Part shown: positions 43,679-52,788 of the stretch, one piece after another
Numbering within the stretch: the first letter of the stretch is position 1
Layout: every line of letters begins with the position of its first letter
NCBI GenBank assembly: GCA_022822725.1
Contig: JAJEAN010000007.1
Span: forward strand, 750,382 to 814,381
Direction: 5' to 3'
Length of the DNA: 64,000 nt
From: Candidatus Latescibacterota bacterium
GTDB lineage: Bacteria > JAAXHH01
Notes under the pieces: generated by a model
The model's input: only the letters and a program-made list of their open reading frames with translations
Database searches by the model: none
What the model was told of the DNA's origin: nothing
Program-made: the position numbers and the translations under genes

Positions 43679-45185
43679 GATTCGATTTCCCATTCCGGGC
43701 CAGAATCCAGCTGACCGCCGTGCCGATCCCCAGGTTCACGGCCAGGGCCACGGGACTGATCCACATGAAGCTGACCGGGTCGTTTCCATCGGGCAACATG
43801 CCGAAGAGCGGACCGGAAAAGGCGATCAGCGAGGCGGTGAGGACGCCGCACACCGCGCCCGCAACGACGCCGGCCGGGCGGGCGAAAGGCACGAACAGCG
43901 CGAAGAAGAACAGGGCGAATATGGGCGTCGTCAGCAGGTTCGAGGTCTTGTTGGTCACCGCCGTGATATTGCCGGGTACCAGTTCCATCAGCGAACTCGC
44001 GCCCACGGCAATGGCGCCGATGACGAAGGCGAGTGTTTTCGCTGTCTGCGTCAGTTGTTTCTCGCTCGCAGGCGACTTTCTGAACCGGTCGATGAAATCC
44101 GTTGAAACCACCGCCGTAATCGCGTTGACGCCCGAATCCATGCTCGACATGGCGGCCGCGAACATGGCGGCGACCACGAAACCGGATACGCCCGGCGGCA
44201 GGTAGTAGGCGATGTAGTGGGGGAACACGTGGTCGGCCTGTCCGTCCAGGTCGGCGCCGGCGGGCAGCAGGCCGGGCTGGTCCTGGAAGAAGCCGAGGAG
44301 GGCGAACCCCGCGACCCACAGGGTGATTCCGATGCAGAGTCCCACCAGTTGCTGGACCAGGTAGGACCGCCTGGCCGCGCGGGCGTCGGTGGTCGCCATG
44401 AAACGCTGCACCACGGTCTGGTCGCCCCCGGCCGTGGCGATCGCCCACGTCATGGACGCCAACATGGATCCGAGGACGGTCAGCCGTACGGATGGGTCCA
44501 GGCTGAAGACGGGCTGTGCGTCCCAGTGGGGCTGCCAGGCGCCCGGAATCCAGCCGAACCCGTCGAAATGCAGGGTAACCGTGACGATCACCAGTATGGC
44601 GCCACCGAGCATGAGCAGGGTCTGGAGCGTGTCGGTGATCACGACGGCCCGCAGACCACCCAGCGAGGTATAGATGACCGCGACGAGCCCGGTAACCAGG
44701 GTGATGACGGGGATCCAGTCATCACCCACGCCCAGCATGACGGTCATGGCCTTGGCGGACAGGTAGATCAGCAGGGCCATCCAGACCAGCCGGAGGAGGA
44801 TAAACATCACCGCGCCCAGCAGGCGGATGCCCACGCCGAGTCGGTCCTCCAGCAGTTCATAGGCGCTCGTCACGCGCGTCCGCATGTAAACGGGAATCAG
44901 TCCGTAGCCCACCACCACGAAGATGATCGGAATCGTCAGGTAGTTGAGCATCCAGACGGGTCCCTTGCCGATGGCCTCGCCCGGTATGGAAAGGTAGGAG
45001 ATGGTACTGAGCAGCGTGGCGAACAGCGAGAACCCGATCAGCGTCGGCGGCATGCGGCCCCCGCCGGTGAAATACTCGCTGACGGTGCTTTGCCTGCGGC
45101 TGTAGTAATAACCCAGCGATATCGTCGCGAGGGCGTAACCGATGATGATGGTCCAGTCGACGGGCGTCAGTCCGCCGGGAGTCAT
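43665..45185 (-). CDS. Sodium:solute symporter (SSS family)
   Basis: A 506-residue membrane protein with 13 or so hydrophobic helices and SSS landmarks: LGYYYSRRQSTVSEYFTGGGRMP near the N-terminus, SIPGEAIGKGP, TSLGGLRAVVITDTLQ, TAGGDQTVVQRFMATTDARAARRSYLVQ and AAMSSMDSGVNAITAVVSTDF. It takes up a solute, often a sugar, sugar acid or sialic acid, with sodium. The ATG at 45185 has GAGGATCC upstream. The MFS-HEAT gene overlaps its end. The sugar context suggests a carbohydrate substrate, but specificity is not readable. Confidence 0.92.
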   Translation of the reverse strand: MTPGGLTPVDWTIIIGYALATISLGYYYSRRQSTVSEYFTGGGRMPPTLIGFSLFATLLSTISYLSIPGEAIGKGPVWMLNYLTIPIIFVVVGYGLIPVYMRTRVTSAYELLEDRLGVGIRLLGAVMFILLRLVWMALLIYLSAKAMTVMLGVGDDWIPVITLVTGLVAVIYTSLGGLRAVVITDTLQTLLMLGGAILVIVTVTLHFDGFGWIPGAWQPHWDAQPVFSLDPSVRLTVLGSMLASMTWAIATAGGDQTVVQRFMATTDARAARRSYLVQQLVGLCIGITLWVAGFALLGFFQDQPGLLPAGADLDGQADHVFPHYIAYYLPPGVSGFVVAAMFAAAMSSMDSGVNAITAVVSTDFIDRFRKSPASEKQLTQTAKTLAFVIGAIAVGASSLMELVPGNITAVTNKTSNLLTTPIFALFFFALFVPFARPAGVVAGAVCGVLTASLIAFSGPLFGMLPDGNDPVSFMWISPVALAVNLGIGTAVSWILARNGKSNHATG

Positions 45186-45217
45186 GGATCCTCGCTTTCA
45201 ATACGTAGTGTATACAT

Positions 45218-45281
45218 TGTATCTACAGGACGATGTGTCTACAGGACGATGTATCTACAGGGCGATGTATCTACAGGACGA
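45218..45281. repeat. 16-bp tandem repeat, four copies
   Basis: TGTATCTACAGGACGA stands in tandem at 45218, 45234, 45250 and 45266 with one substitution each in copies two and three. It lies in the 111-bp gap between pyk and the symporter gene, just upstream of the latter. Confidence 0.95.
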
Positions 45282-45296
45282 TGGGCAACACTGCGG

Positions 45297-46712
45297 CTAG
45301 GGCACGGCGGCGACCCGGACAAAATCCGTGTGGCCCGGTCCGGCCGAAGGCGATCCGCCGACGATGACGATGTGGTCTCCCCGGGTGAGGCCGCCGGCCT
45401 GCCGGGCCGCGTCGAGCGACGTGCGGATCATCCCGTCCGTCGTATCGAACTCGTCGCATAGCACCGGTTTGACGCCCCATACCAGGGCGAGACCGCGGAC
45501 GGTCGCCACCTCCGGGCTGACGGCGATGATCGGCACGCTGATCCGGTGTCGTGCAGCCACCCGGGCGGTGTGACCCGACCGCGTGCAGCAGACGATGGCT
45601 TTCGCGCCTGCTTCCAGGGCCAGTACGCAGGACGCATGGCTGATTGCCTCCGAAACGCCGGGATTCCCGCGACGCTCCGGGTATCCACTCGCCGTCCGCT
45701 GAAACAGCCTGGCTTCGGCCTGCTCAGCAATGGACGCCAGCGCGCGCACGGCCTCCACCGGATAGGCGCCGATGGCGCTTTCTTCGGAAAGCATCACCGC
45801 GTCCGATCCATCGAGGACCGCGTTGGCCACGTCGGCGGCCTCCGCCCGCGTAGGGCGCGGACTCTCGACCATGGACCGCAGCATCTGCGTGGCCGTGACG
45901 ACCGGCCGCGCGGCCCGCAGGGCCTTGCCGATGATGTCCTTCTGCACCAGCGGGACATCCTGGTAAGGGATTTCCACGCCAAGGTCTCCCCGGGCGACCA
46001 TGAGCGCGTCCACGGCCGGGAGGATGTCGTCCAGCGCGTCCACGGCTTCCGGTTTCTCGATCTTCGCCATCAGAGGCAGGCTCGACCCCCGGTCGTCCAG
46101 CAGCTTACGTGCGCGCAGCACGTCATCCCGGTTGCGGACAAAGGAAAGCGCGGCCATTTCCACGCCCATATCGAGCCCTTCCAGCAGCAGGTCCCGGTCT
46201 TTTTCGGTGAAAGCGTTGATACCCGTCGCACCGCGCGGTACCGTGATACCCTTGTAATCGGAAAGCGAACCGCCGAGGAGTACCTTGCATCGAATATCGG
46301 GTGGTACCACCGCCTCTATTCGCAGTTCGATCAGGCCGTCGGCAAGCAACAGGCGCTGTCCCCGCCGTACCTCCTTCGGAAGGCCTGCGTAATTCACCGA
46401 CACCCTGGCCTGGTCGCCGGGTACCGGTTCCGAAGTCAGGGTGAAATCATCGCCCACTGCGAGCCTGACGGGACCGAGCTGAAACGTACCGATGCGGATC
46501 TTCGGACCGGGCAGGTCCTGGAGGATCGCGACGGGCTTGCCGAGATCTTCCGCGGCGGACCGGATGCGGTGGACGCTGCGCCTGTGGTCGTCCGGGGCGC
46601 CATGGGAGAAATTCAGACGGAAGACGTCTACGCCTGCCTCGAGTACCTGGCGGAGCATCTCGGGCGAACTGATGGCGGGGCCCACGGTGCAAACGATTTT
46701 GGTACGTCGCAT
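45297..46712 (-). CDS. pyk: Pyruvate kinase
   Basis: A 471-residue pyruvate kinase with TKIVCTVGPAISSPEMLRQ, FRLNFSHGAPDDH, LQDLPGPKIRIG, the catalytic lysine region LPLMAKIEKPEAVD, VMVARGDLGVEI-type sequence (ALMVARGDLGVEIPYQDVP), ATQMLRSMVESPRPTRAEAADVANAVLDGSDAVMLSEESAIG. It makes pyruvate and ATP from PEP. The second helix motif has LRSM where most have LESM. The ATG at 46712 has AAGGA upstream. It stands between ileS and the transporter genes, all on the minus strand. Confidence 0.96.
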   Translation of the reverse strand: MRRTKIVCTVGPAISSPEMLRQVLEAGVDVFRLNFSHGAPDDHRRSVHRIRSAAEDLGKPVAILQDLPGPKIRIGTFQLGPVRLAVGDDFTLTSEPVPGDQARVSVNYAGLPKEVRRGQRLLLADGLIELRIEAVVPPDIRCKVLLGGSLSDYKGITVPRGATGINAFTEKDRDLLLEGLDMGVEMAALSFVRNRDDVLRARKLLDDRGSSLPLMAKIEKPEAVDALDDILPAVDALMVARGDLGVEIPYQDVPLVQKDIIGKALRAARPVVTATQMLRSMVESPRPTRAEAADVANAVLDGSDAVMLSEESAIGAYPVEAVRALASIAEQAEARLFQRTASGYPERRGNPGVSEAISHASCVLALEAGAKAIVCCTRSGHTARVAARHRISVPIIAVSPEVATVRGLALVWGVKPVLCDEFDTTDGMIRTSLDAARQAGGLTRGDHIVIVGGSPSAGPGHTDFVRVAAVP

Positions 46713-46795
46713 CGGTCCGTCCTTTCACGGGACGGGCGCAGCAGCGAAGGATGGGACGGTCCGCGCCGGGGCTGACCACACCGGACCAACGGGGT

Positions 46796-49700
46796 TTACT
46801 TCAATACGCCGATGCGGGCGACGTGATCGCCGAGTCTGAGTTCGCCGGAGTGGACATCCCCGGGTACGGGTTCGTCGCGCAGAACCGTCGACAGCGTTTC
46901 CGTCCTGATGTAGTCGGCGTGGGTATGTATGGCCTCGGCCAGGTCGCCTTCCGCCTCGTAATAGAGCGTGATTCGGTCGTCCACGTTGAAATCGGCTTCC
47001 TTGCGGAGATTCTGCACGTGGCGGACGAAGTCCCGCATCATTCCCTCCAGCAGCAGATCGCGGGTTATCGTCGTGTCGACGGCGACCGTGCATCCGAAGT
47101 CCGAGGTCACGGACAGTCCGTCCGCGTCTATCCGTTCCACCTCGAGCTCTTCAGGCGACAGATCGACCCGTTCACCATCCACCTCCAGCGTAAGGCCCTC
47201 GCCGCCCGCGACGAAGGCGCCGGCCTCGGCGCCGTCCAATGCCTCGAGCGCATTTCGCACCGCGTTGAGCCGCTTGCCGAATCGGGGACCCCACTTCGAG
47301 AAAACCGGCTTCACCGCGTACCCGCGAAACGCATCGTCGCTGTCGACCAGGTCCAGAGATTTCACATTCAGTTCTTCCAGCACCTGGGAGCGCAGCCGAT
47401 CGATGGTTTTGCCCTGCCGGGCGGTCGCGGGTTTCACCAGTAGCCGGGACGCCGGCTGGCGGACCTTCATCCGGGCTTCGTTGCGCGCGGAGCGGCCCAG
47501 TTCGATCACCAGCATCAGGTCATCCATGTCGTCCATGAGATCCTGGTCGATGAGTTCGCCGGATGCTTCCGGGTACGCGCAGAGATGAACGCTTTCCGGC
47601 GCCGATGCGTCGACGGGAGGGACCAGGCTCCGGTAGAGTTCCTCCGACGAGAAGGGCAGGATGGGCGCAATCAGCCTGCTCATCGTCACCAGCACTTCAT
47701 AGAGCGTCTGGATGGCCGACTGCTTGTCCCTGTCATCGCCGCTCTTCCAGAACCTGCGCCTGCTCCGGCGTACGTACCAGGTGGAAAGCACGTCGATGAA
47801 CCGTTCCGTTTCGCGGACCACGGCCGCCGAATCGAAATGGTCCATCCGGTCGTTGCAAAGACGGATCAGCTGATGAAGCCGCGAGATCACCCACCGGTCG
47901 AGTTCGCTGCGGTCCGTTGCAGGGGCGGATGTGGAAATCGGCGGACAGTCCGGCAGGTTGGCATAGGTCACGAAGAACGCGTAGACGTTCCACAGCCTCA
48001 GCATCTTCCGGGTCACCTCTTCGGCGGGTCCGTAGCCGAAACGGAAGACCATGTTCAGGGGCGCTCCGGCGTACTGCCATCTCATCACGTCGGCGCCCAT
48101 TCGCGCCGTGGCATCCTCCACGGCGATCGCATTGTCGCCGCTCTTGCTGAATGGCTCGCTGTTTTCGTCTCTCATCTCTTCGTAGGTGAGCACGGCCTTG
48201 AACGGCGACCGGTCATAGAGGGTCACCGACATGAACAACTGGGAGTAGAACCAGAGCCGGATCTGCTCCCGCATCTCCGTAATCCAGTCCGCGGGGAACC
48301 AGGATTCCCAGGTGGATTCGGGACCGGTCGCAACAGCCCCGACCTTGTCTCTTTCCGCCTCCGGTCCGCGTTCCGACCGGATCGTGCCTTCGATCGCGCG
48401 GTGTTCCGGCAGGTAATTCAGGGTCGAGAAGGGCACGATCCCGGCATCGAGCCAGCAGTCGCCCACTTCGGTCACCCTGCTGGCGGCCGCGCCACAGCGC
48501 TCGCAGGTGATCTCGATCTCATCGATCCACGGGCGGTGAAGCTCAGGCAGGTTATCGACGAGCGCGGGATCCACAGCCCGCTCACGCAGTTCGGCCGTGC
48601 TGCCCAATACGTTTACATGGCCGCAGCTTTCGCAACAGTAGAAGGGCAGGGGGAGTCCCCAGAAACGGCGGCGCGATATGCACCAGTCCCCCATGTTGTC
48701 CAGCCAGTCCTGCATCAGGAGTCCGCTGTACTCGGGCACCCACCGGACCGTGGAAGCGGCCTGCTTCATGGGCGCCCTGATCTCGTCGGCGGAAATGAAC
48801 CACTCGTCGGCAAGGCGGAAGACCAGGGGGGTCTTGCAACGCCAGCAGTAAGGATAACGGTGCGTATAGTCTTCCCAGCGGAACAGCACGCCCCGGGATT
48901 CCAGCTCCCGCCGGACGCCCTCGGCCGATTCCCGGACATGGGTTTCAGCGAGCGGCCCGATATCGGCCGTGAAATAGCCGTTTTCGTCGATCGGAACGAT
49001 GATGTCCAGTCCCAGTTCCTGTCCGAGCTGGTAATCCTCCGCGCCGCAACCCGGCGCGATATGGACGATCCCCGTGCCTTCCTCGTCCGAGACCATGTCC
49101 CAGGCCACGGTGGTCCGGTTGACCTCCTGCTGCGCGGGGAGATCTTCCAGGGGACCGTGGAACGGCAGTCCGATCAGGTCTTCTCCCTTCACGGTCTCTA
49201 CTACCTCGGCTTCCTGCGGCAGGACGGTCTCGACGAGCGTTTTCATCAGGTAGTACTGTTCGCCGTCCAGGCTCGCTTTCGCGTATTCGGCCTCGGGGTG
49301 CAGCGCCAGGGCCGTATTGGCGGTGAGGGTCCACGGCGTGGTGGTCCAGACCAGGAAATACTCGTCATCGCGTCCCCCGACGCGGCAACGGAAGAAACAG
49401 GAGGGGTCGGTCTGTTCCTGGTAGGAATCCACGAGTTCGTGCTGGCTGAGACTGGTGCCGCAACGCCAGCACCAGGGCATGGACCGGTGACCGCGGTAGA
49501 GCCATTTCCGGTCGTCGCAGGCCTTGAGAAAGTGCCAGATATGTTCGATGTTGTTATCGTCCAGCGTGAAGTAGGACGCCGGATGGCCGTCTTCATGGTA
49601 CCACTGCATCCAGTGGCCCATGCGGATGGACTGCCGCGTGATCCGCTCCGCGTATTCGTCCACCCTCGCGCGGCACGCCCGGGAGAATTCCGCAAGGCCG

Positions 49701-50032
49701 TAGGTCTCGATATCCCGCTTCGAATCGAATCCCAGGGCGCGCTCGACCTCGACTTCCACCCAGAGTCCCTGGCAGTCGAACCCGTTCTGCCACCGCTGGT
49801 TGAACCCCTTCATGGCCTTGTAGCGGCAGTACATGTCCTTGTAAGTCCGGCCCCAGGCGTGGTGGACGCCCATGGCGTTGTTGGCGGTAATCGGTCCATC
49901 GATGAAGGACCAGGTGGGACGGTCCGCCAACTGTGCGCGCAACTTGTCGAAAATCCTGTGCTCCGCCCACCATGCGAGAATGCGCTCCTCCATGGCGGGG
50001 TATTCCATCTTACCGTCAAAGGGCTTGAACAT
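46796..50032 (-). CDS. ileS: Isoleucyl-tRNA synthetase
   Basis: A 1078-residue class I synthetase of the long (type 2-like) form. The HIGH-equivalent is VHHAWGRTYKD, the editing domain has VWTTTPWTLTANTALALHPE, and the region around NGFDCQGLWVEVEVE is typical. The usual KMSKS loop is diverged to EPFSKSGDNAI. It charges tRNA(Ile) in the cytoplasm. The track begins at a GTG at 50044; I chose the ATG four codons in (50032), since the family usually starts MFKPFDGKMEYPAMEERIL-like. Type 2 enzymes are often mupirocin tolerant, a general family remark only. It is followed by pyk, 84 bp away. Confidence 0.93.
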   Translation of the reverse strand: MFKPFDGKMEYPAMEERILAWWAEHRIFDKLRAQLADRPTWSFIDGPITANNAMGVHHAWGRTYKDMYCRYKAMKGFNQRWQNGFDCQGLWVEVEVERALGFDSKRDIETYGLAEFSRACRARVDEYAERITRQSIRMGHWMQWYHEDGHPASYFTLDDNNIEHIWHFLKACDDRKWLYRGHRSMPWCWRCGTSLSQHELVDSYQEQTDPSCFFRCRVGGRDDEYFLVWTTTPWTLTANTALALHPEAEYAKASLDGEQYYLMKTLVETVLPQEAEVVETVKGEDLIGLPFHGPLEDLPAQQEVNRTTVAWDMVSDEEGTGIVHIAPGCGAEDYQLGQELGLDIIVPIDENGYFTADIGPLAETHVRESAEGVRRELESRGVLFRWEDYTHRYPYCWRCKTPLVFRLADEWFISADEIRAPMKQAASTVRWVPEYSGLLMQDWLDNMGDWCISRRRFWGLPLPFYCCESCGHVNVLGSTAELRERAVDPALVDNLPELHRPWIDEIEITCERCGAAASRVTEVGDCWLDAGIVPFSTLNYLPEHRAIEGTIRSERGPEAERDKVGAVATGPESTWESWFPADWITEMREQIRLWFYSQLFMSVTLYDRSPFKAVLTYEEMRDENSEPFSKSGDNAIAVEDATARMGADVMRWQYAGAPLNMVFRFGYGPAEEVTRKMLRLWNVYAFFVTYANLPDCPPISTSAPATDRSELDRWVISRLHQLIRLCNDRMDHFDSAAVVRETERFIDVLSTWYVRRSRRRFWKSGDDRDKQSAIQTLYEVLVTMSRLIAPILPFSSEELYRSLVPPVDASAPESVHLCAYPEASGELIDQDLMDDMDDLMLVIELGRSARNEARMKVRQPASRLLVKPATARQGKTIDRLRSQVLEELNVKSLDLVDSDDAFRGYAVKPVFSKWGPRFGKRLNAVRNALEALDGAEAGAFVAGGEGLTLEVDGERVDLSPEELEVERIDADGLSVTSDFGCTVAVDTTITRDLLLEGMMRDFVRHVQNLRKEADFNVDDRITLYYEAEGDLAEAIHTHADYIRTETLSTVLRDEPVPGDVHSGELRLGDHVARIGVLK

Positions 50033-50044
50033 CTGGCCGGACAC

Positions 50045-50357
50045 AGGTAACTCTACACTCCAAAGTTCATAGGGATTACGTCACGCCCTGCTTTTACAAA
50101 GCCACCGGGCACGCCGGAACCGCCGCCTGAAGGCATATTGGCCGATCCGGAACGCCGGTCTGAAAATAGCCGTTAGGGGTGTGTAGCACAAGGTAATTCT
50201 GGCTAGCGGCAAGGCAGGCGGCAAGGCTGGCGATCGGGCCGAAGAGTGGGCCTGCTGCCAGGTTGAAGACAGGGCTGAGACAGGATAGGCAACCGGGCTC
50301 AAAACCGGGTGGACGGCAACGATCTCAGGGCTGGCGATCCAGTCCCAGGGCGGGAAT
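50045..50357. other. Gene-free gap with degenerate 12-bp repeat
   Basis: This 313-bp gap between ileS and the metallopeptidase gene has no supported gene. From about 50204 to 50290 it contains worn copies of a 12-bp GGCGGCAAGGCT-like unit (AGCGGCAAGGCA, GGCGGCAAGGCT, GGCGATCGGGCC, GAAGAGTGGGCC, later GAAGACAGGGCT). The rest is unremarkable. Confidence 0.6.
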
Positions 50358-51185
50358 TCAGTCCTCGCCATCCATGACAGGGAACCGGTTCAATTCGTCC
50401 CTGCGCGCGCGCCAGTCGGGCATGTGACGGTCGAGGATGTCCCAGAATCGGCGACTGTGCGAAGGCTCGATCAGGTGTGCCATTTCGTGGACAATCACGT
50501 ATTCGAGGCAATGCGCCGGCTTCTTGGCCAGTTCCAGGCTTAGCCAGATCCGGCCCTTTCGGAAGCTGCAACTCCCCCAGCGGGTCTTCATCTTCCGGAT
50601 ACGCCATTCCTTTACCGTCACGCCCATGAACGGTTCCCAAGCCGCGATCAGGCGCGGGATGCTCGTCCTCAGCCGTTCGCGGTACCACGCGTCGAGCAGG
50701 TCCGCCCGTTCATCCCGGCCGGTACCCGGTCGGACGCGCATTTCCAGCGTAGCGTTGTCCAGCAGACCGATCCGCGGCGGCCCCTCGTGGGTGGTGACGT
50801 TCAGTACGCGGTCGATCCCCTCCACGAAATGGCGCTCGCCCGATGCGAAGGCCCGGTCGGATTCCCGCTCCCGCTGGCGCTGTCTTTCCTGCTGCCGCCG
50901 GACCCAGGGCAACCGTCTCTCCACGGCCTGCCGGATCGCATCATCACCGATGCGGAGCGGCGCGGAGACCTTCAGGCGACCGTTGGGCGGCCCCACCCTG
51001 AGGTACAGGTGCCTGATCCGCTTCCGGTGGACTTCCACCTCGATATCGTCCACGTGCAAACGATATACCCTCGATGTCTTTGCCGCGGCGATAGGTTGCT
51101 CGCTTTCACGTGATGTGCTTTGCGGACGGGTTCCGTCGAATCGGACCCACCGTACAGGTCCGAGATCTTGCTGGCTCTTGCGCAA
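50358..51185 (-). CDS. YgjP-like (DUF45/WLM-type) zinc metallopeptidase
   Basis: A 275-residue protein whose C-terminal half carries the family signature KTRWGSCSFRKGRIWLSLELAKKP and the zinc motif HEMAHL (HExxH) with a later histidine in SHSRRFW. The N-terminal part has VEVHRKRIRHLYLRVGPPNGRLKVSAP, also typical of the YgjP family. These are predicted metal-dependent peptidases of poorly known role, often found next to restriction or repair genes, but not here. The first 40 residues look unconserved, so the start may be internal. The divergent sulfatase gene lies 160 bp away. Confidence 0.85.
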   Translation of the reverse strand: MRKSQQDLGPVRWVRFDGTRPQSTSRESEQPIAAAKTSRVYRLHVDDIEVEVHRKRIRHLYLRVGPPNGRLKVSAPLRIGDDAIRQAVERRLPWVRRQQERQRQRERESDRAFASGERHFVEGIDRVLNVTTHEGPPRIGLLDNATLEMRVRPGTGRDERADLLDAWYRERLRTSIPRLIAAWEPFMGVTVKEWRIRKMKTRWGSCSFRKGRIWLSLELAKKPAHCLEYVIVHEMAHLIEPSHSRRFWDILDRHMPDWRARRDELNRFPVMDGED

Positions 51186-51248
51186 TATAGGACGGAAGGC
51201 GGACCAATAAAAGGAGAACCAGGCGTTTTCCCCGGCCGATTTACCGGT

Positions 51249-51277
51249 TTGACTTTGATCATGCCAACCCGTTAATT
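51249..51277 (+). promoter_or_regulatory. Possible promoter for the sulfatase gene
   Basis: TTGACT at 51249-51254 is followed after 17 bases by TTAATT at 51272-51277, about 70 bases before the sulfatase start. The -10 is a poor match. Confidence 0.3.
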
Positions 51278-51345
51278 GCCAGTGCTACGACACATCCTTC
51301 GGGGCCTGCAGCCGCAGGGACCGTTCGCCCGGAAAGGGACGAGAT

Positions 51346-52746
51346 TTGAGCCGCGGCAAGCCCAATATCCTGTTCTTCTTTACCGACGACCAGCGCTTCG
51401 ATACGTTACACGCGCTGGGGAATCCGCTTGTCCACACCCCCGTCATGGACCAGATGGTCGACCGGGGCGTGTCATTTACGCACGCCCATATTCCCGGGGG
51501 CACGTCGGCCGCCGTATGCATGCCCAGCCGGGCCATGCTGCATACCGGCCGGACCCTCTTCCGTCTCGACGGCGCCGGCGCGGACATTCCGCCGGAGCAT
51601 ACGCTCATGGGGGAATACCTGCGGTCCCACGGCTACCGCACCTGGGGCACGGGCAAGTGGCACAACGGCGCCCCGTCCTTCGCCCGCAGTTTCTCGGACG
51701 GCGCGGAGATCTTCTTCGGGGGCATGGACGACCACTGGAACGTGCCGGTCTTCGATTTCGACCCGGAAGGAAAGTACGAGGGTACGCTGCCCCAGTGCCC
51801 GGATGCCTTCCGCTCGAATGAATTGAATATCCGAAAAGGGGACCATGTACACGCCGGGCGGCACTCCAGCGAGATCTTCGCTGACTGTGCCGCGGAATGG
51901 CTGAATGGCTATGATTCCGAAGAACCCTTTTTCATGTACGTCTCGTTCATGGCGCCTCACGATCCCCGGACGATGCCCCGGGAGTTCCTGGATCTGTATG
52001 ACCCCGGGGCCATCCCGCTGCCGCGGAATTTCATGGGCGGCCATCCCTTCGATAACGGCGACCTGAAGGTGCGGGACGAAGTCCTGGAGACGTTCCCGCG
52101 CGATCCGGCGAGCGTGCGGCGCCACATCGCCGAATACTATGCGATGATTTCCCACCTGGACGCGCAGATGGGCCGGGTCATGCAGGCGCTGGAAGACCGC
52201 GGCATGGCGGACGACACCATCGTCGTCTTCGCCGGGGACAACGGACTGGCCATCGGCCAGCACGGGCTGTTCGGCAAGCAGAACCTGTACGAGCACAGCA
52301 TACGCGTGCCCCTGGTATTTTCCGGCCCGGGCATCCCCCGCGGTGTCCGGCGCAGTGCTTACGCGTACCTGCTCGATATCTTTCCCACCCTGTGCGATCT
52401 GTCCGGACTGGATACGCCCGGTTCCGTGGAGGGGGTGAGCCTGGCGCCTACGTTCGAAGATCCCGGCGCGCATCCGAGGGACACGCTGTTCGCCGCCTAC
52501 CGCCAGTGGCAGCGCATGGTGAAGGACGGCAGGTACAAGCTGATAGAGTACGTGGTCGACGGGCGCCGGACGACCCAGCTGTTCGACCTGGAACGCGACC
52601 CGCTGGAATGTCGCAATCTGGCCGGCGAAGCCGCGCAGGCCGGCAGGCTTGCGGACCTGCGATCCAGGCTATGTGACTGGCGGGACGAATGGGGCGACGC
52701 GGACAGCGAATGGGGCCGGACCTTCTGGACCGGGTACGGCTCGTGA
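51346..52746 (+). CDS. Sulfatase (type I, alkaline-phosphatase superfamily)
   Basis: A 466-residue sulfatase. The N-terminal metal site is NILFFFTDDQRFD, and the formylglycine motif is CMPSRA in AAVCMPSRAMLHTGR. The latter is the C-x-P-S-R type activated by formylglycine-generating enzyme. Later come GKWHNG, FFMYVSFMAPHDP, FAGDNGLAIGQHGLFGKQNLYEHSIRVPL and KLIEY. It hydrolyses a sulfate ester, perhaps of a carbohydrate or choline. No signal peptide is seen, so it may act in the cytoplasm on imported substrate. The start is TTG at 51346 with AAAGGGAC upstream; no ATG lies in reach. Confidence 0.92.
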   Translation: MSRGKPNILFFFTDDQRFDTLHALGNPLVHTPVMDQMVDRGVSFTHAHIPGGTSAAVCMPSRAMLHTGRTLFRLDGAGADIPPEHTLMGEYLRSHGYRTWGTGKWHNGAPSFARSFSDGAEIFFGGMDDHWNVPVFDFDPEGKYEGTLPQCPDAFRSNELNIRKGDHVHAGRHSSEIFADCAAEWLNGYDSEEPFFMYVSFMAPHDPRTMPREFLDLYDPGAIPLPRNFMGGHPFDNGDLKVRDEVLETFPRDPASVRRHIAEYYAMISHLDAQMGRVMQALEDRGMADDTIVVFAGDNGLAIGQHGLFGKQNLYEHSIRVPLVFSGPGIPRGVRRSAYAYLLDIFPTLCDLSGLDTPGSVEGVSLAPTFEDPGAHPRDTLFAAYRQWQRMVKDGRYKLIEYVVDGRRTTQLFDLERDPLECRNLAGEAAQAGRLADLRSRLCDWRDEWGDADSEWGRTFWTGYGS

Positions 52747-52788
52747 GGGTACCCGGTCCCACCGCTACGGACGTCACTTCTTAGGACG

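Noticed and set aside
47585-50050. 821-codon plus-strand ORF opposite ileS
   Set aside because: Mirror frame of ileS; no family features.
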